A stretch of DNA of 64,000 bases from RGIG995 sp045542115 (GTDB lineage Bacteria; Bacillota; Clostridia; Oscillospirales; UBA644): NCBI GenBank assembly GCA_045542115.1, contig JAZQKK010000022.1, positions 3,431 to 67,430 of the forward strand, given 5' to 3'. This document shows positions 1-8,306 of this stretch, piece after piece (the stretch's first letter is position 1; each line of letters opens with the position of its first letter). Both the position numbers and the translations under genes were made by a program. The notes beneath the pieces are model-generated. The model saw only the letters and a list, made by a program, of their open reading frames with translations. It searched no databases and had not been told where the DNA came from.

Positions 1-2105
1 TCAACAATTACGGCTATGCCGAGCATCTTTATTTCGGCAAACGGATTCATCGAGACTGTATGTTCTATACCCGTAATGCCGGAACATCCAGTTGCCGTGC
101 CACAATTCCCGGTCACGATGATAGCGGGATAATGTCTTATAACATTATGAGTCCCGAAATCACTTTCTTCGGAACCAGCGATTACCGCGAAGCTACCGTT
201 CATCCCGAGTTTACGGGCGGTGACCGTCTTACGGAGCTTCTTTATGTATGGCACGAAATACTTCCGAAAAAACCGAGGATTAACGGAATCCCTTCACTTG
301 ATGGAGGAGAAACCCTCGTTCTTCATCTCTACGACGAGATCAAACATTTCGGCGCAGATCTCTATTACACCGTTTACGACGACGCAAGCGTTATTGCACG
401 CCGTATCGTATATAAAAACGATTCGGACGAGCCTATAACACTCCAACGAGCCTATTCCTTCGCAATGGGCTTGCCCGGCTGTGATTATGATGCGCTCACA
501 CTTTGGGGCGGATGGGGAAAAGAAAGAGTGCCCGAAAGGATTCCCCTTCATCACGGCGTTGTTTCTATTGATTCGAAGCGCGCAACTTCCTCGGCTACTC
601 TAAATCCCTTTATGGCGATCCTCGGCAAGAATACTACCGAGGATACGGGTGATGCGTGGGGTATTAACCTTGTTTATTCCTCGTCCTACGTGCTTAAAGC
701 AGAAATCACAAACGACGGAGAGACGGTTGTACTCGGAGGCGTAAACGACTTTGATTTCAAGTGGAAGCTTGACGCGGGTACTACCTTCGAGACCCCAGAG
801 GTGGTAATCGCCTACTCTCCCGACGGAATCGGAGGAATGAGCCGTGAGCTTCACGACGCTTACCGCGAGCATCTGATCAACAAGAGATTTGTAAAGAAAC
901 CCCGCCCTGTGTTAATTAATAACTGGGAAGCAACCTACTTTAATTTCACAACGGAGAAACTTTGTGCTATTGCCGATGCCGTTTCGGGTACCGGAATTGA
1001 TACGCTCGTCCTTGATGACGGATGGTTCGGCAAGCGAGACACTGATAAGAGCGGTCTCGGTGACTGGGTGGTCAACGAGAAAAAGCTTGTCGGAGGTCTT
1101 GATGCGGTTATCGAGCACGTTCACTCTCTCGGTATGAAGTTCGGACTTTGGTTTGAGCCTGAGATGATTTCTCCTGATTCGGATATTTATCGCGCTCATC
1201 CCGATTACGCAATTTCTGCACCCGACAGACCTAATTGCTATTCGAGACATCAATATATGATGGATCTGACCCGTCCTGAGGTCTGCGACTACATTGTTGA
1301 ATCGGTAAACAAGATCATACGCTCTCATAAGATAGATTACGTAAAGTGGGATTACAATAGAAATGTAACGGAATTTTTCTCTCACGGCGGAGTTCCTGAT
1401 CGTCAGAGCGAGTTCAGTTACCGATATGCGCTCGGTCTTTATGATATCTGTGAGAGAATCGTTGAAGCAAATCCGAACGTATTCTTCGAGGGCTGTGCAG
1501 GCGGTGGTGCAAGATTCGACCCCGCGATGCTTTATTACTTCTCTCAGATATGGACCTCCGATAACTCGGATGCAGAGGAGCGTACAAGAATTCAGTATGG
1601 CACGTCCATCGCATATCCGCTTTCTTCGATGAGCTGTCACGTTTCTGCAGTTCCCAACCATCAAGTGGGCAGATCTCCATCTATGAAAACTCGCGGAAAT
1701 ATCGCGCACCTCGGCGCTACCGGCTACGAGCTTGATACAACGGTGTTTACAGATGCCGACAAAGAGGATGTGAAAAACCAGATCGCACAGTATAAGAAGA
1801 TGCAGCACCTTGTCCTTGAAGGCGATCTTTACAGACTTGAAAATCCCTTTGAAAGCAACTATTTTGCATTTGCCATCGTTTCCAAGGATAAGTCGGAGGC
1901 GCATCTCACCTGTTACAGAAGCCTCAACCATTGCAATCCTCATAACCGTCGTGTCGTTATGAAGGGACTTGATGAAAACAAGCTTTACCATATTCCCGAG
2001 CTCGACTTGACGGTGCACGGTTCCACACTGATGAGCGTCGGACTTGTGATAAGCTTCGAAAAGTCCGACTTTGCTTCCGTCACTCTTACGTTCGAGGAAG
2101 TGTAA
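1..2105 (+). CDS. Alpha-galactosidase, GH36 family (5' end outside window)
   Basis: Hydrolyses terminal alpha-galactosides (raffinose- or galactomannan-type sugars) in the cytoplasm. The reading frame is open from base 3, and the first visible residues (NNYGYAEHLYFGKRI) match the start of the GH36 N-terminal beta-sandwich, so only a few dozen residues are missing. About 700 residues are visible. GH36/clan GH-D landmarks are present: LDDGWFGKR near residue 336, KWDYNR near 447 (the Asp is the expected nucleophile), and WTSDNSD near 518 (the expected acid/base). A hairpin with a T-rich tail follows the stop. Codon choice (many CTT Leu and GGA Gly) looks unlike the PFOR-to-pyr region, so it may be transferred DNA or a different compositional block. 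Family assignment is firm; the exact substrate is not. Confidence 0.93.
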   Translation, partial: NNYGYAEHLYFGKRIHRDCMFYTRNAGTSSCRATIPGHDDSGIMSYNIMSPEITFFGTSDYREATVHPEFTGGDRLTELLYVWHEILPKKPRINGIPSLDGGETLVLHLYDEIKHFGADLYYTVYDDASVIARRIVYKNDSDEPITLQRAYSFAMGLPGCDYDALTLWGGWGKERVPERIPLHHGVVSIDSKRATSSATLNPFMAILGKNTTEDTGDAWGINLVYSSSYVLKAEITNDGETVVLGGVNDFDFKWKLDAGTTFETPEVVIAYSPDGIGGMSRELHDAYREHLINKRFVKKPRPVLINNWEATYFNFTTEKLCAIADAVSGTGIDTLVLDDGWFGKRDTDKSGLGDWVVNEKKLVGGLDAVIEHVHSLGMKFGLWFEPEMISPDSDIYRAHPDYAISAPDRPNCYSRHQYMMDLTRPEVCDYIVESVNKIIRSHKIDYVKWDYNRNVTEFFSHGGVPDRQSEFSYRYALGLYDICERIVEANPNVFFEGCAGGGARFDPAMLYYFSQIWTSDNSDAEERTRIQYGTSIAYPLSSMSCHVSAVPNHQVGRSPSMKTRGNIAHLGATGYELDTTVFTDADKEDVKNQIAQYKKMQHLVLEGDLYRLENPFESNYFAFAIVSKDKSEAHLTCYRSLNHCNPHNRRVVMKGLDENKLYHIPELDLTVHGSTLMSVGLVISFEKSDFASVTLTFEEV

Positions 2106-2183
2106 GAGGGGAGATGCTTTTACCGAAGGGAACCATCATTCATAAATATGATGAGTCATTCGGTTCGTCTAAAAAAAGAAAAC

Positions 2184-2226
2184 GCGGATGTTCTTTACCG
2201 AACGGTATTGAGCATCCGCTTGTTTT
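2184..2226 (+). terminator. Hairpin downstream of alpha-galactosidase
   Basis: GCGGATG (2184-2190) pairs with CATCCGC (2213-2219), with an inner TACCG/CGGTA stem (2196-2207), followed by TTGTTTTATT. It is a plausible intrinsic terminator for the upstream gene. Confidence 0.6.
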
Positions 2227-2311
2227 ATTACATCATTCATTTGCTACAAGAGAGCTTGTGCAAGGCTGACCATTTTTATATCTATACCTTGTTCGCACTG
2301 CATTTGTCAAC

Positions 2312-2346
2312 AAAAAGGGGAGACGCTTTCGCGTCTCCCCGATTTT
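2312..2346. terminator. Bidirectional terminator between GH36 and PFOR genes
   Basis: A perfect 10-bp stem GGGGAGACGC/GCGTCTCCCC (2317-2326 and 2331-2340) with a TTTC loop is flanked by an A-run on the left and a T-run on the right. It can therefore stop transcription of the minus-strand PFOR gene and any plus-strand read-through. Confidence 0.85.
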
Positions 2347-2365
2347 TGCTTGGTAGCCGGAAGGA

Positions 2366-5300
2366 TTAGCCGTTTGCTTTTTCTTCCAGTTTCGCCCGGC
2401 GTTCCTTGGCAGCTTCTGCGGCCTTGGCGAACAGAACTTCCGCTCTGTCGGGGAAGGCCTGCGCCAGACGGGTGTAACGGGTTTCACCCTTGATGAATTC
2501 CACGTAGTCAGCCGTGGGAGCCTTGCTGTCGAGAATGAAGGGATTCTTGCCTTCTGCTTTCAGCAGGGGGTTGTACCGGAAGGTGTTCCAGTAGCCTGCG
2601 GCAACGGCTTTCTTCATTTCTTCCTGACAGTTGGCCATACCGCCCTTGACACCGTGCATTTCGCAGGGAGCGTAGCCGATAATCAAGGAAGGACCGTGGT
2701 AAGCTTCGGCTTCTGCCAGAGCTTTCAGGGTCTGATTCATATCAGCGCCCATCGCAATCTGAGCAACGTAGACGTAGCCGTAAGACATTGCGATTGCAGC
2801 CAGGTCTTTCTTGCCGATGGCTTTACCGGCAGCGGCAAACTGAGCCACCTGACCGATGTTGGAAGCCTTGGAGGCCTGTCCGCCGGTGTTGGAGTAAACT
2901 TCGGTATCAAAGACCATTACGTTCACGTCTTCGCCGGAAGCCAGAACGTGGTCCAGACCGCCGAAGCCGATGTCGTAAGCCCAGCCGTCGCCGCCGAAAA
3001 TCCAGACGGACTTCTTGGCCAGGTAGTCTTTTTCAGCCAGAACTTCGGGAGCGGTGGGACAGCCCTGAGCCGCAGCCTTTTTCAATTCAACGATAAGAGC
3101 GTCGGTCGCAGCGCCGTTTGCCTTGCCGTCTTCCTTGGTGGCGATGAAGTTTTCGGCAGCAGCCTTGAATTCAGCGGAAGCCTTATCGGAAGTAGCCATT
3201 TCTTCAATCTTGCGAATCAGACGTTCCCGGATGGACTTCTGACCCAGGTAGATACCCAAGCCGTGTTCTGCGTTGTCTTCGAACAGGGAGTTGCCCCAAG
3301 CGGGACCCTTACCGGATTCTTTGTTTACGGTGTAGGGAGTTGCGGGAGCAGAGCCGCCCCAGATGGAAGAACAACCGGTGGCGTTGGAGATATACATCCG
3401 TTCGCCGAACAGCTGGGTAATCAGACGGGCATAAGACGTTTCGGCACAGCCGGCACAAGAACCGGAGAATTCGAGCAGGGGCTGTTTGAACTGGCTGCCC
3501 TTAACGGTGTTGTTGATAAGTTCGGGTTTTTCGGAAACGTTGGCAACGGCCCAATCGAAGGGAGCCTGTTGGTCCTTCTGGCTTTCCTGAGAAACCATCT
3601 TAATGGCAAACTTGTCGGTGCCGTCTTTGGTTGCCTTCGCGTTAACGGGGCAAGCCTTGACGCACAGGGTACAACCCATACAATCCAAGGGGCTGATGGC
3701 CATCGTGAACTTGTAGTTGGTCTTCAAAACGGGCTTTTCGGTGAACTTTGTGGCTGCGGGAGCGTTTGCGGCTTCCTCTTCCGTCAAAGCGAAGGGACGG
3801 ATGGTAGCGTGGGGGCAAACGAAGGCACAGGAGTTACACTGAATACAGTTTTCGGGAATCCACACGGGAACGTCAACTGCAACGCCGCGTTTTTCGTAAG
3901 CGGAAGAACCTTGGGGGAAGGTACCGTCAACGTGCTTTTCGAAGACGGAAACGGGAAGAGCATCACCGTTCATCTTGTTGACGGGGATAACGATATCGTT
4001 AACGAAGTCCACAAGGTCGGCACGAGGACCGGTAGCCTTATCGGCAGCTGCGGTCACGTCGAGGGTCTTCCAGGAGTCGGGAACATTGATTTCAACGATA
4101 GCGTCTACGCCGGCGTCAATGGCCTTGTAGTTCATTTCAACAATGGCTTCGCCCTTCTTCAAGTAGGACTTCTTCGCCATATATTTCATATAATCTACGG
4201 CTTCTGCGATGGGCAGAATCTTGGCCAGAGCGAAGAAGGCAGATTGGAGAATGGTGTTGGTGCGTTTGCCCATACCGATTTCACGAGCCTTGTCGATGGC
4301 GTTTACGGTGTAGAATTTAATGTTGTTTTCAGCGATATAACGTTTTGCTTCCGCAGGCAGATGCTTGTCCAGTTCTGCCGCATCCCACTGGCAGTTCAGA
4401 AGGAACGTACCGCCGGGTTTTACGTCGTTGACAATCTTGTAACCCTTCAACATATAGGAGGGGTTGTGGCAAGCAACGAAGTCGGCCTTGGTAATATAAT
4501 AAGGAGATTTGATCTTCTTATCGCCGAATCTCAGGTGAGAAATGGTCACACCGCCGGTCTTCTTGGAGTCGTACTGGAAGTAGGCCTGAATATACTTGTC
4601 GGTGTGGTCACCGATGATTTTGATGGAGTTCTTGTTTGCACCGACCGTACCGTCGCCGCCCAGACCCCAGAACTTGCAGGAAATGGTGCCTTCGGCAGCA
4701 GTGTCGGGGCAATCCTTTTCTTCCAGAGACAGGTTGGTTACGTCGTCGATAATACCGATGGTGAAGTTCGCCTTGGGAGCGTCCTTTGCCAGGTTTTCAT
4801 AAACGGCAAAGATGCTGGACGGGGGAGTGTCCTTCGAACCCAGACCGTAACGACCGCCGTATACGGGAATGTTGCGGCCTTCGGAAACCAGAGCGGTCAC
4901 AACGTCCAGATACAAGGGTTCGCCCAGAGAACCGGGTTCCTTGGTACGGTCGAGAACCGCAACTTTCTTAACGGAAGCGGGGATGGCTTCGGACAGCTTG
5001 GACGCAACGAAGGGTCTGTACAGGCGAACCTTGACCAAACCAACCTTTTCGCCGTGTGCGTTCATATAGTCGATGACTTCTTCGGTCACGTCGCAGATGG
5101 AGCCCATTGCAACGATAACCCGGTCTGCATCGGGAGCACCGTAGTAGTTGAACAGTTTGTAGTCGGTGCCGATTTCGGCGTTGACTTTGTCCATATATTC
5201 TTCTACGATAGCAGGCAGAGCATCATAGTACTTGTTGCAAGCTTCTCTGTGCTGGAAGAAGATATCGCCGTTTTCAGCGGAACCGCGAAGAACGGGATGT

Positions 5301-5932
5301 TCGGGATTCAGAGCGCGGGCGCGGAATTCCGCGATAGCATCCTTGTCCACCATCTTGTTCAGCGTGTCGTAGTCCCAGACTTCAATCTTCTGAATTTCGT
5401 GGGAGGTGCGGAAGCCGTCGAAGAAGTTCAGGAAGGGAACGCGGCCCTTAATGGTCGCCAGGTGAGCAACGGCACCCAGGTCCATAACTTCCTGCGCATT
5501 GCTTTCCGCCATCATCGCGTAACCGGTCTGACGGCAGGCGTAAACGTCGGAATGGTCGCCGAAAATATTCAGGGCGTGGGACGCAACGCAGCGAGCGGAA
5601 ACGTGAATGACGTTGGGGAGCAGTTCACCGGCAATCTTGTACATATTGGGAATCATCAAAAGAAGACCCTGAGATGCGGTGAAGGTGGTGGTCAGAGCAC
5701 CGGCGGCCAAAGAACCGTGAACGGTACCGGCAGCACCTGCTTCGGACTGCATTTCCATAACCTTAACTTGGTCACCGAAAATGTTTTTCAGACCGGTAGC
5801 AGACCAGGAGTCGGTCAGCTCTGCCATAACGGAAGAGGGGGTGATGGGGTAGATGGCTGCCACTTCGGTAAACGCGTAAGACACGTGAGCCGCAGCGGTA
5901 TTTCCATCCATTGACTGTTTCATTCTAGCCAT
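2366..5932 (-). CDS. nifJ: Pyruvate:ferredoxin (flavodoxin) oxidoreductase
   Basis: Oxidatively decarboxylates pyruvate to acetyl-CoA and CO2, reducing ferredoxin; a cytosolic TPP/Fe-S enzyme central to clostridial fermentation. At 1188 residues it is the usual single-chain homodimeric form. The N-terminal TPP pyrimidine-binding domain begins near residue 5 (GNTAAAHVSYAF). Two [4Fe-4S] ferredoxin motifs lie near residues 690 (CIQCNSCAFVCP) and 750 (CMGCTLCVKACP). The proximal-cluster and TPP-binding domain shows GCAGCAETS near 826 and GDGWAYDIGFGG near 982. Start: ATG preceded by AGGAGGT. It is monocistronic, with its own promoter (5991-6019) and terminator. Its codon use is strongly biased, as expected of a highly expressed gene, which leaves very long empty frames on the opposite strand. 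Confidence 0.98.
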   Translation of the reverse strand: MARMKQSMDGNTAAAHVSYAFTEVAAIYPITPSSVMAELTDSWSATGLKNIFGDQVKVMEMQSEAGAAGTVHGSLAAGALTTTFTASQGLLLMIPNMYKIAGELLPNVIHVSARCVASHALNIFGDHSDVYACRQTGYAMMAESNAQEVMDLGAVAHLATIKGRVPFLNFFDGFRTSHEIQKIEVWDYDTLNKMVDKDAIAEFRARALNPEHPVLRGSAENGDIFFQHREACNKYYDALPAIVEEYMDKVNAEIGTDYKLFNYYGAPDADRVIVAMGSICDVTEEVIDYMNAHGEKVGLVKVRLYRPFVASKLSEAIPASVKKVAVLDRTKEPGSLGEPLYLDVVTALVSEGRNIPVYGGRYGLGSKDTPPSSIFAVYENLAKDAPKANFTIGIIDDVTNLSLEEKDCPDTAAEGTISCKFWGLGGDGTVGANKNSIKIIGDHTDKYIQAYFQYDSKKTGGVTISHLRFGDKKIKSPYYITKADFVACHNPSYMLKGYKIVNDVKPGGTFLLNCQWDAAELDKHLPAEAKRYIAENNIKFYTVNAIDKAREIGMGKRTNTILQSAFFALAKILPIAEAVDYMKYMAKKSYLKKGEAIVEMNYKAIDAGVDAIVEINVPDSWKTLDVTAAADKATGPRADLVDFVNDIVIPVNKMNGDALPVSVFEKHVDGTFPQGSSAYEKRGVAVDVPVWIPENCIQCNSCAFVCPHATIRPFALTEEEAANAPAATKFTEKPVLKTNYKFTMAISPLDCMGCTLCVKACPVNAKATKDGTDKFAIKMVSQESQKDQQAPFDWAVANVSEKPELINNTVKGSQFKQPLLEFSGSCAGCAETSYARLITQLFGERMYISNATGCSSIWGGSAPATPYTVNKESGKGPAWGNSLFEDNAEHGLGIYLGQKSIRERLIRKIEEMATSDKASAEFKAAAENFIATKEDGKANGAATDALIVELKKAAAQGCPTAPEVLAEKDYLAKKSVWIFGGDGWAYDIGFGGLDHVLASGEDVNVMVFDTEVYSNTGGQASKASNIGQVAQFAAAGKAIGKKDLAAIAMSYGYVYVAQIAMGADMNQTLKALAEAEAYHGPSLIIGYAPCEMHGVKGGMANCQEEMKKAVAAGYWNTFRYNPLLKAEGKNPFILDSKAPTADYVEFIKGETRYTRLAQAFPDRAEVLFAKAAEAAKERRAKLEEKANG

Positions 5933-5990
5933 TGTTGAGATTTACCTCCTGTTATAGTAAATAATATTAAAGCATAAGACGTACTGACAT

Positions 5991-6019
5991 ATTATAACAT
6001 ATATTATATGCACTGTAAA
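5991..6019 (-). promoter_or_regulatory. Sigma-A-type promoter of the PFOR gene
   Basis: Read on the minus strand: TTTACA (6019-6014), 17-bp spacer, TATAAT (5996-5991). The leader is about 50 nt, followed by an AGGAGG ribosome site. Confidence 0.75.
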
Positions 6020-6076
6020 GATAAGACACACAAGGTTTGGAAAGTTTTCATCTTTTTGTAAAGGAATTTCGGGATT

Positions 6077-7219
6077 TTATTCGATTCCCAAAAATTCGTA
6101 TCCCAAATCCCGCAGGTCGGGGAAGAGTTTGCAATAACTAAAATTGCAACTTAAAACTTCAATTCCGAAATACATTGCAACGCGGTTTTTTGGGTCTGCC
6201 AAGCCGAATGCTCCGGCGGCTCCGTCCCATCCGAATTCGCCTTCGGCAGACCTTGCCGAAGATACGGTTTTGCTGACGTGGGCCCGTCCGCACAGCCCCC
6301 AACTGTAACCGTATAACCGACCGGGCTGGAAATCGGGGCGAGCCGAATCGGGAAGTCCGTTTTTTCCCAACAGTTCAATGGTCTCCGCCTTCAAAATCCG
6401 GTTCCCTTCGGGAGACGTTCCTCCGTTGGCCAGGGCGTTGAGAAACCGCATTTGGTCGTTGACCGTCGTAAACAGACCGGCACCGCCGCTGTCGTAGCCG
6501 TCGCACAGCACGTAATGGCTATGGTATTGTTCCCCGTTGACGGGGGTTGCCTTCATCAAGCCGTGAACGAACTGATACGCATCCACAAATCGGGTGCGTT
6601 GTTCTGCCGAGGGGCGAAACCCGGTATCGGTCATACCCAAAGGAACGGCGATATTTTTTTCCACGTATTCCGAGAATCTCATCCCCGAGACAACTTCGAT
6701 GACCCCCGCAAGAATATCGTGGCAAAGGCTGTAAATATAACGGGTTCCCGGTTCGTAATGAAGGGGAAGTTCGGTCAAGGCGTCCAAGACCGACAACGTG
6801 GTGGCTCCGGGGATGTTTTTCGCACGGCGGAGCGGTTCGGTTTTCAGGTTGTAGTCAAATCCTCCCGTCATCAAAAAAAGATGTCGGACCGTCAGGACGT
6901 TTTTGGCCGGTGCTACGGTATTATCCGGCTGTTTTACGGTGAGATTTGCAAATTTGGGAAGATATTTGGACACCGGGTCGTCCAGATTTAAAAGACCTTT
7001 TTCCACTAATTGCATTCCGCAAACGCAGGTGGTCATTTTGGAGATGGAATAGACACGAAAAATATCGTTTTCTGACAGCAGGCGGGTCTTTTCGTGGTCC
7101 GCATATCCCACAAAACGGCGGTAAACGATATTTCCGTCTTTTGCTATTGCAAAATCACAAAAAGGGATTCCACAATCGGGAAGCCGGTCTAAGTATTGGT
7201 CAAGTTTGTCAGAAATCAT
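6077..7219 (-). CDS. Serine hydrolase, beta-lactamase/family VIII esterase-like
   Basis: A 380-residue member of the class C beta-lactamase/penicillin-binding-protein-like family, which includes esterases and D-aminopeptidases. The nucleophile motif SxxK is intact (FRVYSISK near residue 56). A YSLCHDIL motif near residue 162 resembles the YSLxxDxLG motif of family VIII carboxylesterases. No signal peptide is evident, so it is probably cytoplasmic. Start ATG at 7219 follows AAGGA. It is transcribed alone from a consensus promoter (7256-7284). The substrate cannot be told from sequence; a beta-lactam-resistance role is not implied. Confidence 0.85.
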   Translation of the reverse strand: MISDKLDQYLDRLPDCGIPFCDFAIAKDGNIVYRRFVGYADHEKTRLLSENDIFRVYSISKMTTCVCGMQLVEKGLLNLDDPVSKYLPKFANLTVKQPDNTVAPAKNVLTVRHLFLMTGGFDYNLKTEPLRRAKNIPGATTLSVLDALTELPLHYEPGTRYIYSLCHDILAGVIEVVSGMRFSEYVEKNIAVPLGMTDTGFRPSAEQRTRFVDAYQFVHGLMKATPVNGEQYHSHYVLCDGYDSGGAGLFTTVNDQMRFLNALANGGTSPEGNRILKAETIELLGKNGLPDSARPDFQPGRLYGYSWGLCGRAHVSKTVSSARSAEGEFGWDGAAGAFGLADPKNRVAMYFGIEVLSCNFSYCKLFPDLRDLGYEFLGIE

Positions 7220-7255
7220 AGCGTGTCCTTCTTTCTATTTCGTTATCCTCTTAAA

Positions 7256-7284
7256 ATTATAGCACTCGTATCGAAGAATGTCAA
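7256..7284 (-). promoter_or_regulatory. Consensus promoter of the serine hydrolase gene
   Basis: Minus strand: TTGACA (7284-7279), exactly 17 bp, TATAAT (7261-7256). It diverges from the nfnAB promoter. Confidence 0.8.
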
Positions 7285-7348
7285 GACGGAATGCAAAAAT
7301 TTCTCAATACATCCTGGAAAGTACGTCCAAAGGTTTTTGGAATGGTCC

Positions 7349-7377
7349 TTGACATCCCGGAGAAAATGTAGTATAAT
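7349..7377 (+). promoter_or_regulatory. Consensus promoter of nfnAB
   Basis: TTGACA (7349-7354), 17-bp spacer, TATAAT (7372-7377); leader of about 67 nt before the first ATG at 7451. Confidence 0.85.
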
Positions 7378-7450
7378 ATTATATAAATTTACGTGTGGAC
7401 TCCGGCGGTAGTTTCTCCGGAACCCGTGCGATGCGGAGCAGGATTGCAGA

Positions 7451-8305
7451 ATGTACAGAATCGTTGAGAAAAAAGTATTAAATCCCACAGTGGTTCAATT
7501 GCAGATAGAAGCCCCTCTGGTGGCAAAAAAAGCCCGTCCCGGTCAGTTTATCATTCTTCGGGTGGACGAAGACGGGGAGCGGATTCCCCTGACTGTGGCC
7601 GGCGTGGATAAAGACCGGGGAACGGTTAAGATTATTTACCAGGTCGTAGGAGCAACCACCGAAAAACTCGCCCGTAAAGAGGCGGGGGATTTTTTGCAGG
7701 ATTTTGTGGGCCCTTTGGGGGTTGCCACCCATTTGGAAGGCTTGAAAAAAGTTTGTATCGTGGGGGGTGGCGTTGGGTGTGCCATCGCTCTTCCCATTGG
7801 GGAAGCACTGCACGAAATGGGAGTTGACGTGACCGGAATTATCGGATTCCGGAATAAAGACCTGGTGATTCTGGAAAAGGAATTTCAGGCTTGCTCCCAA
7901 ACCCTTCGGGTGATGACTGACGACGGTTCTTACGGGGAGGCGGGCAACGTTACGCTTCCGTTAAAACAGTTGTTGGAAGCCGGAGAGCAATTTGATATGA
8001 TTTTTGCCATCGGACCTTTGGTAATGATGAAATTTGTAGTGGCCACGGCAAGACCCCACGGGACGCCCGTGACCGTTTCGATGAATCCTATTATGATTGA
8101 CGGAACGGGAATGTGCGGCGGTTGTCGGCTGACGCTGAACGTGGATGGTGAGAAGGTCACGAAATTTGCCTGTGTGGACGGTCCGGATTTTGACGGATAT
8201 CAGGTGGATTTTGACGAGGCGATGTCCCGGGGCAGAATGTACCAATCTTTTGAACGGCACAAGCACGAAGAAACCTGTAATCTCTTTTCCAAGGAGGTGC
8301 AGTAA
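7451..8305 (+). CDS. nfnA: NfnA: ferredoxin-NADP+ reductase-like FAD/[2Fe-2S] subunit
   Basis: Small subunit of NADH-dependent reduced ferredoxin:NADP+ oxidoreductase, a cytosolic electron-bifurcating transhydrogenase. The 284 residues contain a PyrK/ferredoxin-reductase-like FAD domain, an NAD-binding segment (VGGGVGCA near residue 105) and a C-terminal [2Fe-2S] ligand set (CGGC near 221, FACVDGP near 238). It overlaps the ribosome site of nfnB, whose ATG starts 2 nt after this stop, so the two are translationally coupled. The same fold occurs in sulfide dehydrogenase subunit SudB and in PyrK, but pairing with a GltD-like partner favours Nfn. The location beside PFOR and the Hdr/Flx operon fits a role in balancing ferredoxin, NADH and NADPH. 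Confidence 0.93.
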   Translation: MYRIVEKKVLNPTVVQLQIEAPLVAKKARPGQFIILRVDEDGERIPLTVAGVDKDRGTVKIIYQVVGATTEKLARKEAGDFLQDFVGPLGVATHLEGLKKVCIVGGGVGCAIALPIGEALHEMGVDVTGIIGFRNKDLVILEKEFQACSQTLRVMTDDGSYGEAGNVTLPLKQLLEAGEQFDMIFAIGPLVMMKFVVATARPHGTPVTVSMNPIMIDGTGMCGGCRLTLNVDGEKVTKFACVDGPDFDGYQVDFDEAMSRGRMYQSFERHKHEETCNLFSKEVQ

Positions 8306-8306
8306 G

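Noticed and set aside
912..2018. A 368-codon frame opposite the alpha-galactosidase.
   Set aside because: Antisense to catalytic motifs of GH36; no independent signals.
2654..5914. A 1086-codon open frame opposite the PFOR gene.
   Set aside because: It is exactly antisense to a firmly identified gene, its translation is Gly/Val/Asn/Phe-rich with no motifs, and it arises from the strong codon bias of PFOR.
8145..8306. An in-frame extension of nfnB starting inside nfnA.
   Set aside because: The extension lies wholly in nfnA, has no ribosome site, and AAGGAGGTG marks the start at 8307.
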